Assembly: GCA_024180945.1 (NCBI GenBank) | Contig: JAKSGN010000007.1 | Coordinates: 2,790,001 to 2,854,000 of the forward strand | Length of the DNA: 64,000 nucleotides | Direction: 5' to 3' | DNA from: Macrophomina tecta | Taxonomy: Eukaryota; Ascomycota; Dothideomycetes; Botryosphaeriales; Botryosphaeriaceae | Shown here: in pieces, positions 45,948 through 57,395 of the stretch | Layout of the letters: each line of letters begins with the position of its first letter | Numbering within the stretch: the first letter of the stretch is position 1 | Notes under the pieces: generated by a model | Databases searched by the model: none | The model's input: only the letters and a program-made list of their open reading frames with translations | What the model was told of the DNA's origin: nothing | Program-made: the position numbers and the translations under genes

Positions 45948-47550
45948 ATGCGAAGAGTGGTAATCACCGGACTAGGCGCAGTAACGCCTTTAGGCGTCGG
46001 TGAGAGGTATTGCCTTCTCGATGCTTGCCATGCGAGCTGACAGGGATGCACTCTAGGAATCCGCAGAACATGGTCGCGCCTCATCGACGGTCATTGTGGC
46101 GTCGTCTCGGTGAGAGACCGGGGACCGCAATTTGCGGCTCTGCCAAGCCAGGTCGCTGCGATCGTGCCGTCTGGCAGCAGGCACGACGGGGGCTGGTCTG
46201 CCAAAGAATGGCTTCAACCTGGTGTAAGCTCTACTTGGCACTCCGCATGGGGCAGTGCGCTGATTCGCGCAGGATGAGCGCAAGATGGCGCTCTTTGCGC
46301 AATATGCAATGGCCGCATCTCAGGAAGCACTCGAGGATGCTTCTTGGCACCCGAAGTCTGATGAAGATTTAGAGGCCACGGTCTGTGACTCCCGCCCAGA
46401 TATTCTATCTGTAGCTGACACGCCGCAGGGTGTCTACATTGGATCTGGTATCGGAAGCTTCGACGAAGTCTTTGAGACTTCTATAGCCTATGAAAAAGGC
46501 GGATACAGAAAAGTCTCGCCGCTTTTCGTTCCTCGATTGCTAATAAATCTGGCTGCCGGGCATATCTCGATGCGCTTCGGACTGAAGGTCTGCCGGCGTC
46601 CAATCCGCAGACACGGTTGCCCGCTTACCTTTTATTTTCCAGGGACCAAATCATGCGGCCACGACTGCTTGCACGACTGGTGCTCACGCAATCGGAGACG
46701 CTGCTCGTTTCATCGCCTACGGAGATGCCGACGTAATGATCGCTGGCGGCGCAGAATCTTGTATCCATCCTTTGGCTATTGCCGGATTCGCCCGTGCCAG
46801 AAGTCTAGCCACGGACTGGAATGAGACACCTCACTTGGCCTCTAGACCCTTCGACAGGAGCAGGGGTGGCTTTGTGATTGGTGAGGGTGCCGGTGTAATT
46901 GTTCTCGAGGCGAGTAAGCCCTGGTCCCGGAATCATTGCTGTTGCTGAAATACGTATCAGGAGCTCGAGCATGCCAAAGCGCGGGGTGCGAGGATATACG
47001 CTGAGTTGAAAGGCTACGGTCTCTCGGCAGATGCGCACCATATGACGGCACCTCGCGAAGATGGTGAAGGACCGTTCCGCGCAATGAAACAAGCCCTGAA
47101 GCACGCGAAGCTGCCAGCAAGCGCGGTCGACTACGTCAATGCCCATGCCACATCGACAGTGTTGGGTGATGCCGCTGAGAATCTCGCCATTAAGTCGCTT
47201 CTGCTGGGTGGGCACAGCGGCCGAAAAGCAGCAGACATCAATATCAGCAGCACAAAGGGAGCAATAGGACATCTCTTGGGAGCGGCTGGGTCTGTAGAGG
47301 CCATATTTACTGTTTTGGCTCTCTATCATGTAAGTTTTTCTCCGCAGAAGACATTCCTCACTGCTGACCACTTCCGCAGGGCGTTCTCCCCCCGACCCTG
47401 AACTTAGATACACCCGGAGATCCACCGGAAGAATTCGATTGTAATTACGTGCCGAAGGAGGCACAGAAGCGGCAAATATCCGTTGCTTTGTCGAATTCGT
47501 TCGGTTTCGGGGGCACAAATGCAAGCTTGTGCTTTAGCAAATGGTCGTAG
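45948..47550 (+). CDS. CEM1: Mitochondrial 3-oxoacyl-[ACP] synthase (KAS II / FabF type)
   Basis: Condensing enzyme of mitochondrial type II fatty acid synthesis, which supplies octanoate for lipoic acid. Seven exons: 45948-45999, 46057-46223, 46273-46380, 46429-46587, 46643-46909, 46961-47329, 47380-47550, giving 430 residues. Motifs: [18 protein letters not shown] at the N-terminus, nucleophile Cys in [38 protein letters not shown], catalytic His in [31 protein letters not shown] (Lys, His) and [12 protein letters not shown]. The presequence is minimal. Intron 3 (46381-46428) is 48 nt, a multiple of three and stop-free; homologues need it removed ([12 protein letters not shown]). Intron 5 seems to use a GC donor (GAG|GCGAGT). 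The gene is complete. Confidence 0.94.
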
Positions 47551-47849
47551 GCATCACTATGCCGAAAAAGACGTAGCAGAGAACCAATAAGATGTGCCCG
47601 TGACAGCTGCTTATGACTTTGCACTTACCGGGATCGGACTGATAAGAGGGCGTTAGTGGCTTCCTTACCCCACCATGGCCCAAGCGCTGCGATGCTGATG
47701 CGCTCATTTTCTCAGCCAGTAACGGCCCAGCCAGACTTGCTCAGCCGAGCGTCGGTGGAGGCCGGGGGCGCTTGAGAGTTTTCTCCCATCCGCCCTGCTA
47801 TCAACTTTTTTTTTTTTAAACCCACAAACTCTCGCTCTCGCCGGACGTG

Positions 47850-49610
47850 ATGGCTGAACCGCTGCAGCACTACCCCGCCGCAGGTGACTCTATCGCTGCC
47901 ACAGATGACAAAGTCACGTTTCTAGGAAATGTATCAAAGAAGGCTGCCGTGTACCACGGCCGTGTACCATACCTGTGCAGACTCCCCTTCTCTGCGATTG
48001 CGATCATTTTCCTGATCGCCCTCGTAAATGCTGTCGTTTGGGTGGCTGTTGGTATCGTTCTTGTAAGCCAGAAGTCCAAAGAATTCGATGGCAATGAAAA
48101 CTAACCCCTCGTCCTGCAGCACTTTCATCCGTTCGTCACTCTTGAGAGAGCCTAATAGGGAAATGGATGTCTGACATGTATGAAAAGCGCGCTCCTCTCG
48201 ACGGCCATTCTTTCGTACACGCTCGGACTTCGCCATGCTCTGGATGCCGACCATATCTCGGTTCGTTTGCTCAAGATGATATCAAGAATCCTCAACTGAA
48301 CTGATACCGTAGGCCATTGATCTCATGACGCGTCGTCTTATTGCAGCTGGCCAGAAGCCCGTCACTGTCGGAATGTTCTTCTCTCTGGGCCACTCCACGT
48401 ACGTCTGACCCCCCTTCTAACAAGCAAGAATTAAGGACTCTGAAATCCTGTCAAGTATTGTCGTGATCACCTCCATCGTCGTCGCCGGCACCGCCTCCGC
48501 CGTCTCCGACAAATTCGACAGCTTCTCCCGCGTGGGCGGCATCATCGGCACCTCCGTCTCCGCTGCCTTCTTGATCCTGCTTGGCATCATGAACATCTAC
48601 ATCCTGTACCGGCTGGTGCGGCAACTGAACGCTCTCATCGCCACGCACCCGAGCGACGATCACGAGGAAGGCTTCAGGATCCATGGCGCCGGCTGCCTCT
48701 TCAACGTCTTCAAGAGCATGTTCAAGATAATTGACCGGTACGTGCATGCAAACATTTCAGCCCTCATCACCCACCATCACCCACCACCAACCACACCTCT
48801 GACCACACACTTCATCGCCACCAGCCCTTGGAAAATGTACCCCCTCGGCGTCCTCTTCGGCCTCGGCTTCGACACGTCCTCCGAGATTGCGCTGCTGGGC
48901 ATCTCCTCAATCCAAGCCGCGCGCGGCACGTCCATCTGGCTGATCCTGATCTTCCCCATCCTCTTCACGGCGGGCATGTGCCTGCTTGACACGACTGACG
49001 GCGCGCTGATGATGTCGCTCTACACCTCGACCGCCCTGGCCCGCGACACCATCGCCATCCTCTACTACAGCATCGTGCTGACCGTCATCACCGTCGTCGT
49101 CGCCCTCGTCATCGGCGTCATCCAGCTGCTGACCCTCGTCCTCAACGTCGCCGAGCCGACGGGCCGGTTTTGGGATGGCGTCGAGAGGGCTGGAGATAAT
49201 TATGAGATCATCGGTGAGTTATTCCGCCCTGTTCTTTTGTCTCTCAAGCTTCGCTTTGATCTATTCGCTCCAGGGCAGTTTGGTGCTGACATTGATCCGC
49301 GATTGAAGGTGGTGCCATCTGCGGCTCCTTCATCGTCTTCGGCGCTCTCAGCGTCCTCCTCTACAAACCGTGGCGCCGACGCATTGACGAGAAGCGTGAG
49401 AGGAACCAATCTCTGCTCACGAATGACGACCAAGAACCGCAGGCTACTTCAGCCTTGCCCGGGGATATTGACAGTCCTCGTCGCAGGGGCACGCCTTATG
49501 GCACCGTCGATCTCTCGGCAGATGAAGAAGTCCAACCGCAACAGCAGCAGAGCAAGGGCAAGAAATCTGGCCATCAAATCTCGGCACGGGAAGTGGGAGA
49601 ACGGGCTTAG
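47850..49610 (+). CDS. NiCoT-family nickel/cobalt permease
   Basis: High-affinity Ni2+ (or Co2+) uptake, in fungi needed for urease (S. pombe Nic1). Seven exons: 47850-48062, 48120-48130, 48188-48260, 48313-48398, 48456-48737, 48825-49213, 49309-49610, giving 451 residues. Family signatures are all present: YTLGLRHALDADHIS (HX4DH metal motif in TM2), FFSLGHST, LFGLGFDTSSEIALLG and GMCLLDTTDGALMMSLY. Exon 2 is only 11 nt; it supplies HFHP and is needed to keep the phase into the next exon. The C-terminal ~60 residues are hydrophilic with a Gln run. The gene starts 300 bp after CEM1. Confidence 0.93.
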
Positions 49611-49800
49611 ATAGCATACGAAGAAGCAAACCTTATTGATGGCATTCGATTGCCAGAACAATCCGCTCTTCTGGCCTTTTTTGGAGGTACAACTCATGCG
49701 CAATCTCTGTTTAAGCGAATGTCCCATGACATTACCCATTATGTTCTACTTTGTACCGTACAACAACGCCCCCGGTAATAGCAAGCTGGTATCGTCACAA

Positions 49801-51972
49801 TCACTCCTGAGGAGCCGCCTGAATGTTCTGAATCTCTGTTTTGGCTTCTTCCCACGAGGCTTGGTTCCTCTTCGCCCACTCGATATGGCATTTGGCGAAA
49901 GCAATCTAAGCATGTGTCAATATGGGTTTAGCCAATGCGCTCAAATCCAGAGAGCTCACCATATAACGCCTGAGGTCCTCTTCCTTCTCAGACTGGAATC
50001 TCTTCAGATCCTTCAGCACGCCAATGCTTGCATCCTTGACGTCCTTTTCTGCCACTTCCAACGCTTGTTCCAGCTACATTACTGTTAGCACTTAGTACAA
50101 CAGAATAAAAAGTGAATAAAATTACCTGAGTTATGCTCTCCTTCGTCTTGCCAATCTGATCCCTCCGCGTCCTCTCTGGATCCACATCCACAATACCCTG
50201 GAAGGCATGACTAACCCGGCCAAAAATCTTCGAAGTAACAAAGTTGCCACTCGCAGTCTTCTTGTGCACCGGTGATGGTGGCTCCGATCGCTGAGGCTGG
50301 CCTTGAGCAGCTGAAGGTGGCGGGTGTGATTCTCCGTGCGTAGGCGGGAAATCAGAATCGATAGATGCCGCATCCTCTTCTGGCCTTGGAGGATCGCTGT
50401 TGCTTCGTTGAGATGTGGTCGAATTGGACCGTCTCGGCGGCGGCGCTCCGGTCTGGCTGAGGTATTGCTCTATTCTCTTCGCCTCGGCTTCGCTCTGTTC
50501 CAGCGACTGAAGTAAGTGCTTCTTCCTCTCCAGCTCATCCTTTGTCATTTCCTCCTGTACACGCTTGAGTATGCGGTATCTCAGGACATCTCGCACAATT
50601 CCGGCAAACTGAGCGCTCTCGCGCATTGGCTCGGCAAAACCCGCGCTCAAAGCGGACGACAGCTCGGCTGTCTGAATGTACGTGGAATCCACAGCTTGGC
50701 CCATCTTTTCAATGGCTTGAGATAGTGTACGTGATTGCTCGTTTAACGCGAAGGCGTTGTAACGGGCTCCCAGCTCTGCCATGTCGTCTCCCCAAGTGTT
50801 GAGGTGAGAAAGGGTTCGGCGGTTAACCTTTTCCATGCTTCCTTGCAACAAATGCTCGAGCTCCTTTGAAGATGCCTCAAAGTTGACAAAGTATGGGTCG
50901 AGCTCTTCCTCGGACAGATTTTGCGCCGTAGGAGGGAATCGACCAAAGACTTGCGGTCCGGGTATACTGTGCGATGCAGTAGAAGGCTGGGCCTGGTGTT
51001 GCGGAGGCGAATTCGGAGTGCCGGACGCGGTGTTTCCACTAGATTTGAGCTTTGCAGATGACGATGGGATAGGCAAATAATTGTGGCCTGGAGTAGGGTT
51101 CGCAGCATCGAGCGGAGGCGCCTTGAGCCTGTGCGGGGGAAGAGATGCGACTGGGTGAGAGTGGAGAACCTCGCTCTATTTTGCGTCAGTACAGAAGGAC
51201 TTGGAAATGCAGATTCGGTGCCACGGTGCGTACCCAGCTGACATTGGGGTCCAGGAACCTCCACCAAACACCATCCTCGCGGACTTCCTGCATTCTCCGA
51301 CACCGGTTGAGGAAGACGGCTAGCATGCGCTTGCGCAATTCAATGATGCCAACATCCTCCTTCGCCTTCATTGGCTTCGCAACATAGTCGGCGGTGGTGT
51401 GCTTTTCCGGAATCGGGGGAATGATGAGTGTTGGGTGAAGGTTTACGAGCGTGTTGCGCAGAGATGCAAATTCAGAGTATCTCCTGCGCACTTCGAGATC
51501 CTGCATGCTCATCTCAGCATTTTGCGACAGTGTGTAGAAACAAGTGCACAAACCCCGGTCCGAATGGTGTAAACAATGTACTTGCCCCCGCCTTCCGCGC
51601 TCTTGCCGGCATCGGTGATGAGGATAGGCAGCTCCGGGTTCTCGTAGAGAATCTGCTCGATACGGCTGTCGTAGCCGCCCTTCTTGGGCTCTACGCGCTG
51701 AGGCTGCTGTGGTTCGTCGTCGTACTCAACATCACTAAGGTCTCTGCGGTGGGTAATGTACTCTGGCGAACCGAAAGGCGGGGACGACGCCTCGGACGGC
51801 GGGGTCATCGGGCGAACTAGAGATATCCCGTCAGACAAACAGGCGGGGACATTCGCAGCTGCAGCATGGTAGGCGTACATCCACCGGGGGAGCCGAAATG
51901 GCCAATCTGCGAGGGTGAGGAATCATGGCGCTCAAACGAGCCGTACGGGTTGTTATCCTCGTCGTCCCACAT
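49801..51972 (-). CDS. SNX41: Sorting nexin SNX41/ATG20-like (PX-BAR)
   Basis: Endosome-to-Golgi retrieval and autophagy-related sorting; binds PI3P by its PX domain and dimerises by its BAR domain. Six exons: 51972-51879, 51816-51554, 51500-51234, 51175-50126, 50073-49960, 49905-49801, about 630 residues. The N-terminus MWDDEDNNPYGSF is characteristic of fungal SNX41. PX: KYIVYTIRTGDLEVRRRYSE, FASLRNTLVNLHPTLIIPPI, PEKHTTADYVAK and RMLAVFLNRC. The BAR-like coiled coil is interrupted by a Ser/Pro-rich linker (~400-490) and ends with AFAKCHIEWAKRNQASWEEA. The exon 1 donor could be 6 nt earlier (51884) without a frame change. The gene is convergent with the nickel permease (190 bp between 3' ends). 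Confidence 0.93.
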
Positions 51973-53227
51973 AGCGAAGTGGTGCGCGACGGCGGGCGGC
52001 AGCGAGGGTCTGTTGGAGACGTTGGGCGCGAAGGCAAGTGAGGCTCGGGTTGGCGCGAGTGCGCGGTGGAGGCTGGTTGTGGAGAGAGAAGGGCGCGATC
52101 TGCGGAGCTGCGAGGTCGAGCGAGCCTTGGGAATGGGGCTGAAGGTGACGTCTTTGCCGATGGTGGGTGCCCAGCTCGCCTTAGCGCAGTGCCGCCTGCA
52201 ACTGCAATCCGCACTGGTTCCTGACGGCTCCGACGAGTAACAATCTGGTGGTGGGCGACAGAACGAGGCCCACGTGGAAGATCGAAATTATTAGACGTTG
52301 AGACTCTGGACGCTTTCGATGCGCTGTTGGCCGGCTGCCTACGGTACTTTGAAGCTTGGACGCCTTGGTAGGTGCTTCTCTGGTGGCTGCTGTGTACTAA
52401 AATAAACCTAGATATGTGCCCGCCTACTGCTCTCGATGATGCGCATCTGAGTTCAGTCTTAGAGTCATCTTTCTCAAGTGATGGCGTTGCTGAATCACCA
52501 GCCTTTATATGGACACAGCGCCTTCGCCTTTGTAATCGCCTTTCACATTATGACCCGATGGTTGCAGCACGAAGTCACTTCACTGTATCAGTCCCGGGAG
52601 AGTACCGAATATAAAACGCCAATTGCGCCTCAATTCTTTTGCAGAAAGCGACCGCGACTGATTCAGATGCGTTGGGGTTGATATGGGCCCCGCGTGCCCG
52701 CAGATCCGTGGTTCACTGCAATTGTCTGTAGAGTAAATTCCGCATGGATATAATAGATAATCCGTATACATCGGTTTGAAAGAGCTCTCGCGATTCAAAT
52801 GCGCTTGGCTAAGCCTAAGATGCGACAAATTGGGGTAACGGAGTAGTGGACAGCGTCAAGAAACACAAAGGTGACACCATAGCTTAAACAAACGCGGCCG
52901 ATCCGGCATGCCGTTCTTTAGGCTCACATCCCTTAATCCATGCGAGCCTGCCTTCCTCCGAATAATACAGATTTTGATGTAGCAAACCAGGTATAGTTTG
53001 AAAACGGAATTGAATAGGCGGGGTTCGTATCGTAACCGTGAATGGAATCCATTGGTATGCTATGCCATGTCGATCCCATAGACAGAGCAAACGCCTAGTT
53101 TTTTTCCCAAGCCGCATGAGGATTGAACGTGTGATAATGTACACGAGACCTCTGCAAGCCGACATCCCGCCATGACCGTGATGCAAATGATCCGTTTTCG
53201 CCCACGACCCCGTCAACCGCGATCCGC
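51973..53227. other. Intergenic region upstream of SNX41 and downstream of RPS24
   Basis: The first ~250 bp are GC-rich (SNX41 promoter/leader); 52370-53100 is AT-richer with no gene, domain or repeat recognised. Confidence 0.5.
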
Positions 53228-53769
53228 TTATTTCTTGTCCTTCTTGCCACCCTTGTTCTTGGCCGTACCCCGGAACTCCTTGGACCTGTTCTTGCGCTGC
53301 TTGCCTGTTCGCCGATAACCGTCAGTACATGTCCTTCCAAAACCCATCCATGGCGGCCCCCCCGAAGAAACCGGTTGTACATACGCTGCTGCCTGCTGGC
53401 CTTCTCGATCTTGTTGGCCATGCCGACGCGGACCAGTCTGTAGTGCGGCTCGAACTTCTTCATGGCCTCGTTGGAGTCGTAGATGAGAGCGAAACCAGTG
53501 CTCTTGCCACCACCGTACTGGGTGCGGAAGCCGAAGCAGTTGACCTGGTCCTTGCTGGCCTTGTAGAGCTGGGCAAGCTTCTCGCGGAGCTCATCCTTGG
53601 AGACGTTGGGGCGGTTGGGGTGGAGGACATCCCTGGAGGCCGTTGTTAGAGGCATTTGTGTGGCGTTCGGTCGGTATGCATCGGAGACTTACACAACCAT
53701 CTGCTTGCGGCCAAGGAGAGGGTTGCGGATGAACTTGCGCGTGCGCAGAGTAACTTGCGAGTCGGCCAT
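53228..53769 (-). CDS. RPS24: 40S ribosomal protein eS24
   Basis: Small-subunit ribosomal protein. Three exons, 53769-53693, 53632-53385 and 53304-53228, encode 133 residues, the normal fungal length. Diagnostic sequence: [71 protein letters not shown] and the basic tail ending [14 protein letters not shown]. Introns are GT-AG, 60 and 80 bp. It is divergent from EFM3, with 361 bp between starts, so the two translation-related genes share a promoter region. Confidence 0.97.
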
Positions 53770-54130
53770 CTTGACGAGAGGATCGAGGGGACCGGGACGG
53801 GCTGTGCTGGAGTCAGACCGATGCTCAAAGCGCGCGATGCAGGAAAAAAAAGTTAGAAGCAAAGGGCGCAGTGCGACGTACTGAGAGGGGCTCAAAAGTC
53901 CTGCGGCGTGATCCTGGGGATGTGTGTGGGTTGTCGCAGCAAGTTGCCGGTCGTCGTCGGTGATGCGAAGATTCGCAAAAGAGCAAAACTACCCATTGTC
54001 GTGTGCGGTGTCGCGCCAAGACTCGCTAAGCGCTAGGTGGTTGCCGTCGCCGCCCGCACCACACGAACTCCAAAACATTTACACCTGCCTGCACATCAAG
54101 ACACTCGCCCCGCACAGCAGAACCGCTGTC
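53770..54130. promoter_or_regulatory. Shared divergent promoter of RPS24 and EFM3
   Basis: 361 bp separate the start codons of two divergently transcribed genes, both acting in translation. It must contain both promoters and leaders. No specific ribosomal-protein promoter element was identified with confidence. Confidence 0.5.
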
Positions 54131-55682
54131 ATGAATGCCTCGCCAGACGAGATGCAGGCGCTGCGCGTCTTCCGTGCACAGTATTTCCAACTCTTGGACC
54201 CGACGCAGATGCGCTGGCCTGAGGCCGAATTCCTTAAGAGGGCCGAGGTCCAAGCATGGCTCTTTGAGGAAATGTTCGACAGGGACTCAATTCAATATCC
54301 GCCCCCGGAGAGGTACCAAGTCCGCGTGCTCAAGCAGCTTGTATCTGTCATCGAGAATGCCATCGATGACCCTGAGGAGGATGTACGCTCACCCTCGTCT
54401 CCTTTATTTCCGCACCGTCAATTTTTCTTGTCGCTTTCTCCCTGGGCCCCGCATCGCGAAGCGAGATGCGCTCAGAGACGAGCATGCCCCTTTCTCTTAT
54501 TCCAAGGTGAAGATCGTTCGAAAAGAATAGTTTCATGGTCTGCGGTGTCTGCTCGCGGTCCAAGAGCACCTCAGCAAACGTACGAACCCGGTTTAACGTA
54601 CGAACGTGATGGACTGAGCGATCACTTCGCTTGATTCACTTCCAATGGTTCCAGCTTCGCGATGCGTGGCGCCTGCTGTAGACACTTGTTCTTTCACGGC
54701 TGCCGTTGTCTCCGAATGTACTAATTCATGCGTCCTACCTGCTATGTAGGAACTGTCTGACGATCTCATGTCTTCGTTGTCCATGCTCCTAGGCTCCAAT
54801 CTTCCCTCTGAATCCGTATCAGCGCAGACGAAGTCGTACGTGACTTATGACTTCGGCAATAATCGTGCGGTCACCCTACTTGAGTCTCGTTCAGTCATCT
54901 CGTCGTCTGGGACAACTGGCCTGCGCACCTGGGAAGCTGCGTTGCATCTAGGCGCTTACCTGGCGAGCGAGAGTGGCCAGAGGTGGATCAAGGGAAAAAG
55001 AGTGCTTGAACTAGGGGCAGGAACCGGTCTCCTCTCGATTCTCAGCGCTAAGCACCTGGGTGCCACCAAGGCTACAGCCACAGATGGTGATGAAGGTGTT
55101 GTCGATAGCATCAAGACGAACCTTTTCCTCAACGGACTTGACTCACAGAGAAACACAGAATCCATTGTCCTAAGGTGGGGCTGGAGCTGGGCCCTGAAAG
55201 ATAGCCTCTACTATGATGAAGGCACCAATGATCAATATGACGTGGTTATCGGGGCGGACGTCGTAAGTTGGAGCCGGAGTCATGGTTGCGCGAGCACATT
55301 ACTAACGGCGGCATACGTAGACTTACGACAAATCCGTCATCCCAGTACTCGTGTCCACACTTACTGACTTGTTCCAACATCAACCGTCGCTCCAAATCCT
55401 GATCGCCGCCACAATTCGTAATGAGAAGACTTTCGAGGCATTCGATGTGGCTTGTCGTGAGTCTTCCCTGCACCAGCCGCCTATCAAGATATCCGGACCC
55501 CTCTGCCCCCGGGTAATTAGCTGATGATGGTTTCAGATCGGAACAAGTTGAGCCTTCAGGACATCAACTTTGCACCGCCTCACGCCAACCACCAGAACGG
55601 ACCATTCTACCCTACCTCAACCCCTATTCGGATCGTCAAAGTGTGCAAAATTGGCGATTCAGATCCGTTCGCCGTCCAATGA
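54131..55682 (+). CDS. EFM3: Protein-lysine N-methyltransferase EFM3 (FAM86 family, eEF2 methylation)
   Basis: Class I SAM-dependent methyltransferase; yeast Efm3 and human FAM86A methylate eEF2. Four exons: 54131-54382, 54750-55262, 55321-55456, 55537-55682, giving 348 residues. The FAM86 N-terminal region (ALRVFRAQYFQLLDP, then YPPPERYQVRVLKQLV) is present. The catalytic part has TWEAALHLGAYLASE, the SAM motif I RVLELGAGTGLLSILSAKHL, acidic motif ATDGDE, LRWGWSW and YDVVIGADVTYDKSVIPVLV. The first intron, 367 bp, is by far the longest in any confidently called gene here; phase 0 on both sides. All junctions are GT-AG. Confidence 0.92.
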
Positions 55683-57395
55683 TGCAGTGCCTTGTTTTTG
55701 ACGCGCTGGTACCTTGCGAGCGTCGTCAGAGGATGGTTCCGGTGGACGGAAGCGGGTCCGAGCACAGCGTCTAGAATGCGGGCCTGGCGGGAAAAAAATA
55801 GACACAGGGCTGTTGGGCCACGAATTTTCCAACATGCTCGGATCAAGGCACGGGTGGCTTTCTCGCGGGGGCACGGCGGTCCACATAATAATAGTTGCCG
55901 CTAGTAAAGCTGGAAGTGGACGTACAACCAGCCAGTCTCCTCAGGCACGTGTTGAAGGAGTCACCAACACGTGTTACAGGAGGCCAGCCGGTGGGTTTTT
56001 GAAAATTCGAATCGGGCCGCCAAAGCTATCAGGTGCCCGCGCATGAACGTCCCGTCGGTGCAGGCAGCAGAAAGCCCCGGACACCACGGTCTTGAAAAGT
56101 TGAGTGTTCCCTGACGACGCAGCTCGGAATACCCCGCAGCAACCGGTCAGGATTGGACACCCCCCAATCCCTGACACAGTGAAACTTGGAGATCGAGGGT
56201 GAGTTTCTGGCGTATGTACCCACACAACAATGGCTGTTTGCGTGGAGCTTGCTCTGCGGACGCAAACGCTTACTGGCTCAGTCGGCTAAATTGCCTTTGC
56301 GCTCGAGGCTGTGGAGCAGCGATAGTTCTAGACACCAGCAAGCACCCGGGCGCCTGTGCCGGTGGTGCGCACGCGCAGTGGGATCATAGCATGCTGTGGT
56401 GGTGTCCTATCATGTGTGCGTGTAGTGCCCCCCGCGCAGGCCGTGGGAGGAGCGGCGGCGGCGATCCGGTAGGCTGCGAGGGGCCCAGACAACGCTGATT
56501 CGCGTAGGCGTGCGCGTCTGAAGCAGGTGAGTGGCCCAGGGCGCAGGGGAGGCGGCAGCGGGACGGGAGGTCCGCCGTGCATCGCTGGCAGGAAGACGCT
56601 TATTAGAGGCCGGTGAAGAAGAAGCAGCCTGCGGAGTGGAGAACGGGGCGTGTCTCGTGGAGTGACGGATGTGGATCTGAAGCCGGAGCTTCGGAGGCAC
56701 ATGGATGACGAGCTCAGCGAGGAATATCGCTCTCGACCTTTGTCCAGCGCCGCCCGGACCGGTCAGCCAGGTTGCAGTCATGTACATATAGCGCCGCCGC
56801 CGCCCGCTGCTGGAGCTGGAGTGCCTATTATTACGAGCAAGCAAGCACCTACCTCCAGCCCTCAGCAGCCCGCATCAGCCCGCATCAGCCACCACCGCCG
56901 CCTGCTCTCGCCCTCCTCGCACCGTGGTGGACGTCGCACACGCAGCACATACCCGCTTCTAGCCGCGCGCACAGGCTGCCCCTCCCTCGGTGGGCCCAGT
57001 GAACGCCGCACGCAGGTCCGGATCTACATCGAGGCCTGGCTATATCGAGCCTTGAAGCAAGCGCGACGCAGCAGAGGTGAGCAACGCCTTCGCCATGGCC
57101 GCCGCTGTAATGGCATGGCTGGCGGCGCTGGTGCCGGGCAATCTGGCTAACGACTGGCGCAGGAATCACCCCTGGCCTGCCGCATTCCGAGCGCGCGATA
57201 AGCAAACAAAGCCGGCCATAGATACCCTATCTACCCCCCGGCCTCTATCATCGCCCTGTGTCACAAAAGATCTGTGATCCCGTACTCCTTCCGCCGCAGA
57301 GCGCTCTTTCCGCCGCAGCGTCTTCTTTTTGTGCACGACCCAATAAGACCGGTCCTGCCAGAGTCCTGAGCTATAAGCACACCACACCGCCCTCA
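55683..57395. other. Intergenic region without recognised gene
   Basis: Between EFM3 and the Ecl1-like gene. 56400-57100 is GC-rich with overlapping open frames on both strands and no domain; it is probably promoter and leader of the Ecl1-like gene, or simply non-coding. Confidence 0.5.

Noticed and set aside
48062..48188. Frameshift in the nickel transporter
   Set aside because: The apparent break is solved by an 11-nt exon with correct GT-AG borders on both sides.
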